A DNA stretch of 64,000 nucleotides from Stentor roeselii. Its lineage: Eukaryota > Ciliophora > Heterotrichea > Heterotrichida > Stentoridae. Each line of letters starts with the position of its first letter. The first letter of the stretch is position 1. Shown here piece after piece: positions 29,641-39,034 of the stretch. The stretch covers positions 29,088 to 93,087 of the forward strand of contig RSEH01000189.1 of assembly GCA_006503475.1 (NCBI GenBank). The letters are read 5' to 3'. Below the pieces are notes generated by a model, which ran no database searches, was not told where the DNA came from, and was given only the letters and a program-made list of their open reading frames with translations. The translations under genes and the position numbers were made by a program.

Positions 29641-30001
29641 CTATAATAATTTGAAGTTTGGTAATGAGATAGTTTTTCAAGGAGATTTCAAGACAGGCGT
29701 CTTTTAAGATCTCTTATAGGACAAATAATTCATAAGGCCTTGTTTAATTAGTTATGAATTTTATTGGTTTAGGACTAGGACTACTTGCCAGTTTTGGGCC
29801 TCTGGTAAAAGGTAGATAGAGTAGTTTTCTGGGCTTTATGAAAACTCTCAATTCCAAATCAAGTTCTAAATAAATTCCTATCATTCTCTAAACTTCCCAA
29901 ACTAACAACAAGAGAAAATCAAAATAAATCCTTGAATCCTTGATTAACTTTCCAAGAAAATCTTATTAACACACCTTAACATTACCTAATTAAAATTCTA
30001 A
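29641..30001. other. Spacer upstream of the otubain-like gene
   Basis: About 360 bp. The last 120 bp are C/A-rich on the plus strand, as upstream of other plus-strand genes here. No motif is recognised. Confidence 0.4.
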
Positions 30002-31213
30002 ATGGACTCCAAAAGACTTCCAATGCAAGCGTTAAACCTAAAAGGCGATTTAAAAGATTTCATCTACATCTCCCCCTTGATTCCAGCAAGTTCCTCATTT
30101 TTCCTATCCTTCGGTATATCATTACTAGAGTCCTTAATTCGTCTAAAATGCTGTTCAGACCTAGAAGTGGAGACCTGGAGTTGCATAATAGACCATTTCC
30201 CATCAATGCAAGAAATCAGTAAAAAGTTCCAATTAGACCAAGTATACGATTCCTTTATCCACTTTTTCTCCTTAGTTCAAAGCAGTTCACGTAAAGAGTC
30301 AATGGAAATCCTTGAAAACCTAGAAACATCCAACAAGCTCATCACCCTAGACCTAGGAATAAGAATGTTGATGGCTTCCCTAACAAACAACTTCCTACTT
30401 CTTCGAGCAACAGTTCGAAACCACGAGGCGATTTTTAACCAGGTGGTGAAAAAGCTGAAAATCAGTGTTTTTCTCATCAACAACTCGAATTACAAAGTCT
30501 TCAAAGAAACAGACGGGGTGCCAGTGGTCTGTTTATACTGCAACAATTCACACTTTGCTGTCTTGTATCATCGAGCCACGAAGTACGTTGATGAAAAACC
30601 TGACCCGGTTCACTTCGACCCGAACAAGTTCCCCTTCGCGAATAGTTCTCTTCCACTTGCTGATGTTGATCCTGCCAGTTCTCCTGTTATTGATTTAGTC
30701 AATTTTCTGGCTTCGCAAGTACATTTTTTGACTTCTGCTGATAAAGAAGTGCTGGAAATTAAATTAAGAAATTTGGAGGAAAAGTTTAGAATTGTTTCGT
30801 TGTTGCCTTCAGTTTGTAATTTGCTTGAAATGACGAGTTGTTCACATAACTCTGGAAGTGTTGTTGGAGGTTGTGGAAAAATGCATTGTGCGGAATGCTT
30901 GAAAAATAGCAGCAGATGTCCTTGTGGAAGTTTTGGAAATGCACCGAGTGTTCTTTCGAATAAGATCAGGATTAGGTCTGTTAGCAATAATCGGTCTACT
31001 AGGGATGGAGATAAAATTATGTGCTTGGATTGTAGGAAACCTTTTGAGGCTCATTCTTTTAGCTTGATTCAGTGCAAGAGTCATTATATATGTAATAGGT
31101 GCAGGGCTAAAAAGTTACTAAAAGGAAAAGCGAGTTGTCCAACTTGTAACCGAGTTTACACATCAGAAGAAAAAAACTTCTTAATGGCTGTTTCAAATAA
31201 CTTAAATAACTAG
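30002..31213 (+). CDS. Otubain-like (peptidase C65 fold) pseudoenzyme with C-terminal RING-like zinc finger
   Basis: The 403-residue protein aligns with otubains over about residues 20-190. The active-site segment PASSSFFLSFGISLLESL lines up without gaps with the otubain PDGNCFYRAFG... segment, so catalytic Cys is replaced by Ser32 and the Asp by Ala29, while the His of the NNSHFAVLYH segment (His184) is kept. It should therefore bind but not cleave ubiquitin. The C-terminal 130 residues are cysteine-rich: CGKMHCAECLKNSSRCPCG, then CLDC ... CNRCRAKK ... CPTC, a RING/treble-clef-like arrangement. A ubiquitin-binding scaffold or E3 is inferred. Its stop is 2 bp from that of the convergent CFAP45 gene. 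Confidence 0.8.
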   Translation: MDSKRLPMQALNLKGDLKDFIYISPLIPASSSFFLSFGISLLESLIRLKCCSDLEVETWSCIIDHFPSMQEISKKFQLDQVYDSFIHFFSLVQSSSRKESMEILENLETSNKLITLDLGIRMLMASLTNNFLLLRATVRNHEAIFNQVVKKLKISVFLINNSNYKVFKETDGVPVVCLYCNNSHFAVLYHRATKYVDEKPDPVHFDPNKFPFANSSLPLADVDPASSPVIDLVNFLASQVHFLTSADKEVLEIKLRNLEEKFRIVSLLPSVCNLLEMTSCSHNSGSVVGGCGKMHCAECLKNSSRCPCGSFGNAPSVLSNKIRIRSVSNNRSTRDGDKIMCLDCRKPFEAHSFSLIQCKSHYICNRCRAKKLLKGKASCPTCNRVYTSEEKNFLMAVSNNLNN

Positions 31214-31215
31214 AC

Positions 31216-32757
31216 CTAAACTGTGATCTTCTTCCTAGCAAGATCCGAGCAGTACTTCTCAGGGACTCCATCATTTCTCAATCCTCCAAGTTTATCCATC
31301 CTAATATTTTCAAGTTTTTTCTGTTCATTTTCAATCTCAGTCCTCAACTTGCGCCCTTCTTCAAGATACTCCCGTTGTTGCAGACTCGACTTTTCAGCAT
31401 TCGTCAAAATCTGCGTTTTCAGCTGATTCGCATGTTGTCTTCTGATTTCCGCTTTGGCTTCCTCCGCTCTTCTTTCAGCTTCCGCGGCTTCTTTTTGTGC
31501 TAAAATGATTCTTTCAAATTCGTCTCTTTCATGTTTTGCCTGAATGATAAGTCTTATTTCTTTTTCACGGGCCTGATTGCTTCTTGCTTCTTCTAGTTCT
31601 TGATTGATTTTCGCGATTTTTTCAGCTTCTTTTCTTTCTTTTTCTCTTTCAACTCGTTCCTGGGCTTCTGAAGCTCGTTTAGCACGAAGTGCATCGAGTT
31701 CAGCTTGTCGGTCTTTTGCCCTTTCCTGACGTTCTCTTAATCTTTGGACTTCTCTTTCCTTTTCAGCTTTGATCCTTTCCATTTCCTCAACGATTTCTTG
31801 TTCCCTTTTCGCTTTTTCTAGATTATACTTCATGATTTTTTCATCTTCTTCTTTTTCAAGACGTTTTTTTTCCTCTTTGATCAAGATGGCTTTTTTATTG
31901 ACTTCTTCGACTTCTGCCATGAGTTTCTGTTGAAGTTCCATTTTTTCCTTAGCCTGCCTGACTTCATCTTCTTGCAATACTTGAATCTGCTTAAGCATCT
32001 GTTGTCTTTCCTTTTCAAGAGCCTCCTGTTCCCTCATCCTAAATATTTCCCTTTCCTTGATCTGGTCTTTAATAACAACAGCTCCAAGAAGTCGATCTTC
32101 TTTCCACTTCTGTTCCCTTTCATCATGATATTTAATAACTTTCAACCTTTCAATTTCCATCATCAAGTCCAACTGGTCCTCAATTTTTTTCTTATCATTT
32201 TCAATCATTTTCTTTTCCTTCAGCTGTTCATCCCTGACAGTGACGACCTTTGAATAAAGAACCATCTGGTTCATTTCTTTCACTTGGTCGAATTCCTGGT
32301 CAAGCATCTGCCGGGCTCTATCTTTGAAGAACTTGTCTCGTTCTTTCTGTTCTTTTTCACTTTCAGTCAAGGGAGCGGCCTTCTGCCGTTCATTCTCCAA
32401 TTGCATCATTCTGTCCTTCCTCGCTCTAGCCGCTGCTCTTTGCTGTTCTTTCTGCTCGGCGAGGATTTTCTGTTCAGAGAGTTCCTGTTCTTTAGACTTG
32501 AGGACAGCTGCAGCTTTCATTCTTTGGATTTCACTTAATGGAATCACTGAAGCGTTTTCAGGGACTGTCCCTGCGAGAACTTTTGACTTGATTTTCAGGA
32601 TTTCTTCTTGATTCACTGCAAGTGGAACCGCCGCCATGCCTTTTGAACCGAATAAAGCTTCGTCTACTTCTGAGTTGCTTGAGACTTTCTTGTAGTTGCT
32701 TCCGGATTTCTTGGAAGATGCTACACTGCCGTTGGATTTCTGAATAACGCTTACCAT
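31216..32757 (-). CDS. CFAP45: CFAP45 (axonemal microtubule inner protein)
   Basis: The product is one long charged helix of 513 residues ending GVPEKYCSDLARKK, matching the CFAP45/CCDC19 C-terminus (GLPEKYCIEAERK in animals). Other matches are MVLYSKVVTVRDEQLKEKK, QAELDALRAKRASEAQERVE and RDEFERIILAQKE. CFAP45 lies inside doublet microtubules and binds adenine nucleotides. I start at ATG 32757 (MVSVIQKSNGS); an in-frame ATG at 32778 would add MILNKVK but shares its A with the TAA stop of PXMP4. The 3' end almost abuts the convergent otubain-like gene. Confidence 0.94.
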   Translation of the reverse strand: MVSVIQKSNGSVASSKKSGSNYKKVSSNSEVDEALFGSKGMAAVPLAVNQEEILKIKSKVLAGTVPENASVIPLSEIQRMKAAAVLKSKEQELSEQKILAEQKEQQRAAARARKDRMMQLENERQKAAPLTESEKEQKERDKFFKDRARQMLDQEFDQVKEMNQMVLYSKVVTVRDEQLKEKKMIENDKKKIEDQLDLMMEIERLKVIKYHDEREQKWKEDRLLGAVVIKDQIKEREIFRMREQEALEKERQQMLKQIQVLQEDEVRQAKEKMELQQKLMAEVEEVNKKAILIKEEKKRLEKEEDEKIMKYNLEKAKREQEIVEEMERIKAEKEREVQRLRERQERAKDRQAELDALRAKRASEAQERVEREKERKEAEKIAKINQELEEARSNQAREKEIRLIIQAKHERDEFERIILAQKEAAEAERRAEEAKAEIRRQHANQLKTQILTNAEKSSLQQREYLEEGRKLRTEIENEQKKLENIRMDKLGGLRNDGVPEKYCSDLARKKITV

Positions 32758-32777
32758 TTTAACTTTATTTAAGATCA

Positions 32778-33386
32778 TTAAGTTCTAATCAGGTTCAATA
32801 GAGTGGATTTTAAAGTGTCTTTCCAGGAATGCCAGGAGTTGCTGGAGAGGTAAATGAATTTTAAACTACTTGCTAGGGAATGTTGTAGAACTGAAATGTC
32901 TTTATCCATGAAGTAGATACTTGAAGCGAAACCGTAAACTGCTAATAGACCGACCCAGTTCTTTTGAAGGGTTGGAAAGTTGAAAAGAGCTTTTTTGTTG
33001 AAAAGTCTTGTGAGTCCTACGAGGACTCTTGAAAAGAGATAAAGAGCGATTTGAGAGTTTAGACTATTGTCTTTATCGAAGATCAAAAAGGATCCGATGA
33101 CTGCCGCGAAGAAAGAGTGAACTGGTGACGAGACCTGTCTGATCCTCGTTAAAAAACAGATGACTGACTTGTAAATCAGTACAAAAAAGGCAAGTTTCGA
33201 TGCATGTTCCAAAGTATTTGAAAAAATTCTCTTTATTCTCGCCCGGACCGGCTCTTTGCTGAACAAAATCGCGATGACCAAAGAATGAGTGAACCTGACC
33301 TTGGCTCCGTAGGTGAAACCATTGTGCATTCCTTGAATCGCTGAGAAAAAGCAAGAATCGTGAGGACAAAGAGGCTTACTTTCCAT
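32778..33386 (-). CDS. PXMP4: Peroxisomal membrane protein PXMP4 (PMP24, Tim17-like family)
   Basis: The 202-residue protein matches PXMP4 throughout: GMHNGFTYGAKVRFTHSLVI, then RIKRIFSNTLEHASKLAFFV, PVHSFFAAVIGSFLIFDKDN, SLNSQIALYLFSRVLVGLTR and a C-terminal SSNSWH motif. The human protein is 212 residues. It is a multi-pass peroxisomal membrane protein whose transport role is not settled. The ATG at 33386 is the first Met. Only 15 bp separate it from the upstream amidase-like gene. Confidence 0.93.
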   Translation of the reverse strand: MESKPLCPHDSCFFSAIQGMHNGFTYGAKVRFTHSLVIAILFSKEPVRARIKRIFSNTLEHASKLAFFVLIYKSVICFLTRIRQVSSPVHSFFAAVIGSFLIFDKDNSLNSQIALYLFSRVLVGLTRLFNKKALFNFPTLQKNWVGLLAVYGFASSIYFMDKDISVLQHSLASSLKFIYLSSNSWHSWKDTLKSTLLNLIRT

Positions 33387-33401
33387 TTGGTAACTATTAG
33401 G

Positions 33402-34058
33402 TTAATGATAATTGCAGAATTTTGAAGTGTCGGCTGGAGTGCATGATGAACAGTCTAAGTCGAAACATGACTCTGGGTGCTTCGAACTGGAGTATGTCAT
33501 CCAGCCGATTATCGAGTTGTCTTTGTCGACTATGAATAGCTCGTCGTGGCTGTGGATTACTTTTAGTGAACGTGAATAGTTACCTGGCCAGATGGTGTTG
33601 TCCCAGTTTTGTTCTGCTATTTTTATTGAGCCTTTTGATACCTCGGTGATTATCGCCACATGGCCGTATTCGGCTATTGAATTTTTTCTGTAAATTAGTA
33701 AATCTCCTTCAATCGGTTCACACTTTGACCCATTTTGAATTCTCTTCAATAAAACCTGATTTTCAGTATTAATATCTAACAAAAAGTTCAAATGCCAAAT
33801 ATCAAGAGCGCAAGGCAAACTTTCAAAAGTGAGATTTTTCCTAGTAATCAAAAATCTTCTAGCATACTCAACACATTCATATTTCAATCCAGTATATATC
33901 CCGTCTTGATAATTTTCATATTCATAGTTAATACCATTTGTTTCACTTCTAAAATTAGAGTACGCATCAACCCCTTGATAACTTCCAAGTAAAGTCCCAA
34001 AAGCTGGAGGTTGTTGAGAGTAAACAACAGCAAAAACAACCAAAATAAAAAGCCTCAT
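33402..34058 (-). CDS. Secreted glutathionylspermidine/trypanothione amidase-like CHAP protein
   Basis: From ATG 34058 the product is 218 residues: a signal peptide (MRLFILVVFAVVYSQQP), then a CHAP-type amidase domain. Conserved parts are GVDAYSNF, GLKYECVEYARRFL with catalytic Cys62, YGHVAIITEV with His133 and IKIAEQNW with Glu149, and a final SIIGWMTYS. These align well with the amidase half of E. coli glutathionylspermidine synthetase and trypanothione synthetase; the synthetase (ATP-grasp) half is absent. It should hydrolyse an amide, possibly glutathionylspermidine or bacterial wall peptides, in a secretory or digestive compartment. An in-frame ATG at 34085 would add MDLENLDYN before the signal. 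Confidence 0.85.
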   Translation of the reverse strand: MRLFILVVFAVVYSQQPPAFGTLLGSYQGVDAYSNFRSETNGINYEYENYQDGIYTGLKYECVEYARRFLITRKNLTFESLPCALDIWHLNFLLDINTENQVLLKRIQNGSKCEPIEGDLLIYRKNSIAEYGHVAIITEVSKGSIKIAEQNWDNTIWPGNYSRSLKVIHSHDELFIVDKDNSIIGWMTYSSSKHPESCFDLDCSSCTPADTSKFCNYH

Positions 34059-34137
34059 ATTATAATCTAAATTCTCCAAATCCATTACACATCCAATAAC
34101 AAGTTGACCAGTTGACACCCGATTTCTTTTATAAACA

Positions 34138-34800
34138 ATGGCTACAAAGCGATCAGAACAGCAATCATCTCGTCTAAACTCTCCGAAATTCAACTCGCCC
34201 AGGTACCTCAACCCTGAGTACTCAGAAGACCCTCGTTTCAGCAGCACAAACACACAAGAGACGAAAGGAAACTACGACAAAAGCCACTTACATCACTTAG
34301 AACTACGAGGAAGCAACGATGCAAGTGTCCAGGCAAGCACTCAGCATTCTCTTAGCTTTAAAAGCTCTTTCGGTCCTTCATCCCCTCAAAAGTCTTTAAA
34401 ACATTCAGACTTTTTAAGAATTAATCACTTGCGAGCCGATTCGATGAAAAGTTCTTTGAGACTTGAGGAGAAAGTAAAAGATTTGGATGACTTTTCAATG
34501 CTGAAAAATTCTGGTTTTATGAAATTGGATGAAACAAATGCTTTAAATGGAGGGATAAGAGAGCCGATTGTTTTTGAAGGTCAAGATGATTTAAAAATTC
34601 CTACTTTGAGGTGGTGTGCGCATTGCAGAGGAGAAGTGATGACTGAGATTAGTTATGTGAATAATGAGAAGACGTTTTGGTCTGCTGTTGGGATTTTTTT
34701 AAGTGGAGGCGTTTTTGGATGCTTTTTACTTCCGTATATGAGTAATTCTTGCAAGGGTGTTAGGGTGAAGTGCAGCAGGTGTGAAAGGATCCTGAGTTAA
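34138..34800 (+). CDS. LITAF-domain membrane protein, copy 1
   Basis: The 220-residue protein has a disordered serine-rich N-terminus and a C-terminal LITAF domain: CAHC at 160-163, a hydrophobic membrane-dipping segment around 180-200 (FWSAVGIFLSGGVFGCFLLP) and CSRC at 212-215. LITAF/SIMPLE proteins are monotopic zinc proteins of late endosomes and lysosomes. A second gene with the same ending lies at 54079-54648. The start has TTTTATAAAC just before it. The first half is C/A-rich in codons and the end G/T-rich. Confidence 0.9.
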   Translation: MATKRSEQQSSRLNSPKFNSPRYLNPEYSEDPRFSSTNTQETKGNYDKSHLHHLELRGSNDASVQASTQHSLSFKSSFGPSSPQKSLKHSDFLRINHLRADSMKSSLRLEEKVKDLDDFSMLKNSGFMKLDETNALNGGIREPIVFEGQDDLKIPTLRWCAHCRGEVMTEISYVNNEKTFWSAVGIFLSGGVFGCFLLPYMSNSCKGVRVKCSRCERILS

Positions 34801-34905
34801 ATTAAGTGACTTTAAGTAAATAAGTGATTTTTTAAGATCTATGTAGGATATCTGGAGATATTTTTATGAGATTAAGAGGAATGGAATCATTAGCCTTAAG
34901 ACTAG

Positions 34906-35247
34906 CTACTCTTGACTTGCTATCTTTGATAGGAATGTCAAACACTCAGTTTCTTTTAGGTTTGACTGGTAATCATGCCAAATCATCTGAATCGTACTGT
35001 AAAGGATCAAAGAATCGTTGCTTATGTCGTCACTGACACCCTTTCGCTCGTTGCTTACTTCATATGAAGAGTTCGACACAGTTGAGAGGTCAACCCCAGC
35101 AAATTTTTTCTTTTGAGCTAAAATTTTTTTCATGAAATTTTTATCGCCATGTTTTAAAACCATAATTAAGACATCAGAGATCAAATCTGAACAGAATCCA
35201 TTTAGATTCCAATATAAAAAAATGTTAAGAATGATTATCCCACTCAT
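34906..35247 (-). CDS. Small unknown protein, 113 residues
   Basis: The frame starts at ATG 35247 with a hydrophobic stretch (MSGIIILNIFLYWNLNGFCS) that could be a signal or anchor, then polar sequence (KNFMKKILAQKKKFAGVDLS). No family is recognised. It lies head-to-tail 28 bp after the MORN gene on the same strand. Its coding status rests on frame length and position only. Confidence 0.5.
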   Translation of the reverse strand: MSGIIILNIFLYWNLNGFCSDLISDVLIMVLKHGDKNFMKKILAQKKKFAGVDLSTVSNSSYEVSNERKGVSDDISNDSLILYSTIQMIWHDYQSNLKETECLTFLSKIASQE

Positions 35248-35275
35248 CAATTAAAAATCTAGAATTTTCATGAAA

Positions 35276-36199
35276 CTAGAGATATTTTACTAGCCTATCA
35301 TCTTTCCATTCACCTCTTCTCGAGTTGCCTTCAGAAGAAGTGAATGTGCCAACCCCTTCTTGCTTCCCTTTAACCCATCCCCCAGCATAAGAAGACCCGT
35401 TGCTATGTTTATAAATCCCATGGCCATCCCTAAGGTCATCTTTAAAACTTCCTTCATAAACCGCTCCAGAAGCCCAGAAATATTTCCCTTCACCTTGTCT
35501 AACATTATTCACAAATTTCCCTTCAAATCGATCTCCATTAGGCCAGTTATACACCCCAAAGCCTTGAATTTTATCATCAATCCAGTCACCTTGAAATCTT
35601 TTTCCATTTGGGAATTTTTTAACACCCTGACCATTGGGTTTGCCATTCACGATATCTCCGGAGTATTCAGAATTATCAGGAAAAATGATTTTTCCCTTTC
35701 CAGTGATTTCATTCGCTGCGAAAGTCCCTTCATAGATGCAGTCGCCGCTTTTAAACTGATATTCTGATCGATATTCCAGGTCTTTGTCGATAAATGCAAG
35801 AATTTCTTTTACATTTATACAACTTTGAATGTTTTCTATGATTTTTTTTATCTCGGCTTCTTGGATGTAAACGATTCCGATCGATGAGGTGTTGTTCATC
35901 ATTTGGATTCGATTGTCGAGTTCTTGGATTAGCTTGTTTGTGACTTCTTGCAAGGTTGAAATGATTTTTGATGTGCTTTCGATTATTATTTTTTTGGATT
36001 GCTGGATGTTTTTTTTCAATAAAGCGGTTCTGATTGGAAGGTCTTTTTTGTATACTGAGATTGGAACCATTGATCTTTTGCAGACCTCGTAGTGATAGCT
36101 TGCGTGCTCGTCACAGGAAAGTAACTTTTGACTGCAGAGACAAATTGTAGATGCTTTCGTTTTGCATAGAGGGTAGTGACATTTGTCGAAATTATCCAT
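35276..36199 (-). CDS. MORN-repeat protein with N-terminal B-box-like zinc site and coiled coil
   Basis: The 307-residue protein starts with a Cys/His cluster (CHYPLCKTKASTICLCSQKL ... CDEH ... HYEVC) resembling a B-box, then a helical region at about 55-145, then about six to seven MORN repeats from about 155 (YEGTFAANEITGKGKI, FQGDWIDDKIQGFGVY, FEGKFVNNVRQGEGKY, YEGSFKDDLRDGHGIY, YAGGWVKGKQEGVGTF). MORN repeats bind partners or lipids at membranes and cytoskeleton; this architecture is common in ciliates. Start ATG 36199. Confidence 0.9.
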   Translation of the reverse strand: MDNFDKCHYPLCKTKASTICLCSQKLLSCDEHASYHYEVCKRSMVPISVYKKDLPIRTALLKKNIQQSKKIIIESTSKIISTLQEVTNKLIQELDNRIQMMNNTSSIGIVYIQEAEIKKIIENIQSCINVKEILAFIDKDLEYRSEYQFKSGDCIYEGTFAANEITGKGKIIFPDNSEYSGDIVNGKPNGQGVKKFPNGKRFQGDWIDDKIQGFGVYNWPNGDRFEGKFVNNVRQGEGKYFWASGAVYEGSFKDDLRDGHGIYKHSNGSSYAGGWVKGKQEGVGTFTSSEGNSRRGEWKDDRLVKYL

Positions 36200-36302
36200 T
36201 TTAAGTTATTCTAAACTTTTCTATAGGCGAAATTAGATCTTTGAACAACCAAATATAAAAAACGATACGACAGACCTTCATATAATTTTACAACTATTCT
36301 TA

Positions 36303-37076
36303 ATGATAGATAAAAACCGGGGGAGTAATTCAAATATTATGGAGCCAGGGAACAGTCATTCAATAATCAAAAAGCGACAAGCCCTAGATATGGAAACCGA
36401 AGACAACATCAGCAGATCACTTTCAAAAAAAGTTTCATTCGGGAGAGACTCATTGATCGAGGTTCAAAAATTCGATCCTCTGAAAGACATCTCAAAATTT
36501 CTCTTAGAAACCGAGAACCAGATCGAAAAAGAAAAAAAGGAAGTTTTTTCACTTCTAACTCAACCTTCTAAAGCAGGATTGATTCTCGACAAAGACCTGA
36601 GTTTTTTAAAGCAAGATCTAAGACTTTGTGTTTTAGTCGACCAGACCCATTTGAACCAAACTCGAGCGAAACTCGACTGTGACAAAAAAATCATCGAAAC
36701 CCTGCAGCTTCTCAAAGAAAATACTGTAAAAAACTGCCAGAACAGTGTAAATATTGCTTTAAAACAATGGGAAGCAGCAAACTTCAGCCAAAAAGAAGCA
36801 AAGAAGAATTTAAGTGATTTGAAAAAACAGCTTGTAAAGGAAAAACAAATCAAAGGGTGCTATAAAGACTTGGCAAAGCACTTTGGAGTGAAATTTCAAG
36901 ATAGTGAATCGTCGAAGATAGTGCAAATCAATGAGTTTTTGTTTAAGTTGGAAAAAAACAAATCGGAGTTCATTGTCAGTCAGCAGAATGGACCTGAAAA
37001 GATGCTGATGGATGGAAAAAATAGGCTTCATAGGGAAGAACTTGGCACCTTTTTTTTCAGAGTTTTAGACAGGTAA
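36303..37076 (+). CDS. Unknown coiled-coil protein (gene A, left border of tandem triplication)
   Basis: The 257-residue protein is charged and helical (ETENQIEKEKKEVFSLLTQP; SQKEAKKNLSDLKKQLVKEK). No family is recognised. Its last part, from about 37001 (GATGCTGATG) to the stop and beyond, is repeated as fragments near 37964 and 38953, showing that this gene lent its 3' end to the duplicated unit. The copy here is the only complete one. Confidence 0.78.
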   Translation: MIDKNRGSNSNIMEPGNSHSIIKKRQALDMETEDNISRSLSKKVSFGRDSLIEVQKFDPLKDISKFLLETENQIEKEKKEVFSLLTQPSKAGLILDKDLSFLKQDLRLCVLVDQTHLNQTRAKLDCDKKIIETLQLLKENTVKNCQNSVNIALKQWEAANFSQKEAKKNLSDLKKQLVKEKQIKGCYKDLAKHFGVKFQDSESSKIVQINEFLFKLEKNKSEFIVSQQNGPEKMLMDGKNRLHREELGTFFFRVLDR

Positions 37077-37086
37077 TTTTATATAA

Positions 37087-37375
37087 ATGGATCATGAGGA
37101 AGTATCTGGAGGTCACAGATTTTTCAAAAATTGAATAAAGAATACTGTTTTTACAAGTTTAGGTGTTGTAATATGAGCCCTAAAGCTTTTAAGCGCATTG
37201 AGAACAACCGAAAACTAGGGTTTTCATCGATTTTAGCATTTAGTACCATGTTTATTTGGAAATTTGTATGATGACAGATTTGGTTAATTCATTAATTTAA
37301 ACACTTTGAGATTACCCTGAAAATGGTTTGGATAGATATTTGATGGAACATGATCAAGAGTAGACTTTCTGAGGA
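37087..37375 (+). pseudogene. Decayed first copy of small membrane gene B
   Basis: The stretch begins ATGGATC like the intact copies and keeps AGGAAGTATCTGGAGGTCAC (intact: AGGAAGTATCCGGGGGTCAC), CGATTTTAGCA and CAAGAGTAGACTTTCTGAGG at matching places. Between them it is full of stops and small deletions and cannot make the protein. Confidence 0.75.
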
Positions 37376-37614
37376 TGATTATTCAGTGAGTTCTTAATTT
37401 TCATGAAGAAACTAAAGGCTGATTTAGGTATTAGCTTATTTTTCATAATATTTCTAAAATAACGATTAAATTTAAGAATTAGAAAATTTTTAATCTCAAG
37501 GGAAGCAAATATAGTATCGACCAACAATATTTAAACTTTTTTATCTAGACCTAATCTCTGAAACCTTATTCATTTTCCATCCTTTTATTTTATAAAAATT
37601 CACAATCTTTGAAA

Positions 37615-37955
37615 TCATAGATTTTTCAAATCCATCCGTTGATGTTACCAAAACCATCAATTAAGTGGTTCTCCTATGCTTTCCACTGACTATTATATGA
37701 AAAAAACTCTAACTTTTCAATCTTACCCCAACGAAACCCTTTCCCCGAAGTCTATCTAATTTTCATAATCGAAGTAAGTTGTAGCTAATCTGTTCTGTCG
37801 TAAAGGTTGCATCATTTTTTCAGTAACTTAAAGACTCTAGCACTTTCCTCATGATCTGTTGTTAAGAAAATAAAAGCTGTATGGATTTGATTTAAAAATT
37901 CTGACCATTATTCCCATTCAGCTCTCGAAACTCAAACATTGTGAGTATCAGAATT
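37615..37955 (-). pseudogene. Decayed 3' fragment of gene C, unit 1
   Basis: Similar in order and sequence to the last two thirds of gene C (39593-39945), for example the plus-strand TCAAATCCATC...GATGTTACCAAAA part. No open frame survives and the 5' part of the gene is missing. It runs directly into the A-tail fragment of unit 2. Confidence 0.65.
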
Positions 37956-38038
37956 ACCTGAAAAATGCTGATGAAGTGAAAAACGGCATCATTGAAAGAA
38001 CTTGGCACCTTTTTTAGTTTCGTCAATTAGTTTAATAA

Positions 38039-38344
38039 ATGGATCCTAAGAGAGAAGCAAATATTAAGGATAGGAAGTATCCGGGGGTCACCAATTATCG
38101 AGGACTGGCCCTAGAATGCACTTTTTACGGTATTGGGTCTATCGCTATGAGCTATCAAACTTACAAGCATATGATGAACAACAGAAATTCACTCTATTCA
38201 TCGATTTTAGGACTAAGTTGCTTGTGGATGCTTAATTTGAAAACTGATATGATGGCTGATTTGCTTATTCATATGGATACTCATCCTGAGCTTTACACTC
38301 CGAATGTTCCTGATAAAGATTTGAACGAAGATGGACAAGAGTAG
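38039..38344 (+). CDS. Small two-TM membrane protein, copy B2
   Basis: The 101-residue protein has a polar N-terminus (MDPKREANIKDRKYPGVTNY), two hydrophobic segments at about 25-43 and 52-70, and a conserved C-terminus with HPELYTPNVPDKD. About 60 percent of residues are shared with the third copy at 39035. No known family is recognised. It is the second of three tandem copies. Persistence of two open copies beside a decayed one suggests selection on the protein. The ATG follows TTTAATAA. Confidence 0.8.
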   Translation: MDPKREANIKDRKYPGVTNYRGLALECTFYGIGSIAMSYQTYKHMMNNRNSLYSSILGLSCLWMLNLKTDMMADLLIHMDTHPELYTPNVPDKDLNEDGQE

Positions 38345-38589
38345 ACATTCTGAGGTTAATAATTTTAGAAAGTTCTTCATAAACCATGAAGAATTTTAAA
38401 GTTGAATTTTGTATTAACTTTGTTTCATAATATATTGAAAGTAAAGATTTATATAAAGTATTAATTTATCATCTTAAGCGAGAAAACTCAGTATCTACAA
38501 TAATATTTAAACCTTGATCATCTAAACCTAATTAGTAGAAACTTATTTTCATTTTCAATCACTTTATAAACATTCATATTCCATTGAAA

Positions 38590-38945
38590 TGATAGATTTT
38601 CAAATCCATCTATTGATGTTGCCAAAAAGCATCATTCGAGTGGTTTTCATGTCCTTTTCCCTGGGTAATATATAAAAAAACCTCTATCTTGCCATGGCAA
38701 AAACCCTTTTCCCAATATATTTATCCCTAATCCTTAAATTTTGAAGTTAGGAGTAGCGAAATTCTTCTGTAACAACAGAGTGCATTATTTTTCCAGCACC
38801 CTGAAGATTTTCAACAACTTTCCTCGTGTTCTGTCTGTTAAAAAAAATCAAGTATATACCGATTCTTCATCCATTCTCTGAATATTTTAAGACTCTCAAA
38901 ATTTTCAATTCAACTTTTAATATTCGAATTATTTGTACAATTTAT
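38590..38945 (-). pseudogene. Decayed 3' fragment of gene C, unit 2
   Basis: It matches the end of gene C (for example plus-strand GTTGCCAAAAAGCATCATT, nearly identical to 39620-39641) but the frame is broken by indels and stops, and it lacks the 5' third. It abuts the A-tail fragment of unit 3. Confidence 0.7.
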
Positions 38946-39034
38946 CTTAAAAGATGCTGATGAATGGCAAATTAGCTTCACAGGAAAGAACTTGACTCAT
39001 TTTTTTATGGTGTTAGTCAATAAGTTTAAAATAA

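Noticed and set aside
35360-35767. 135-codon plus-strand frame
   Set aside because: Antisense shadow of the MORN repeats, which have a regular base pattern that keeps the other strand open.
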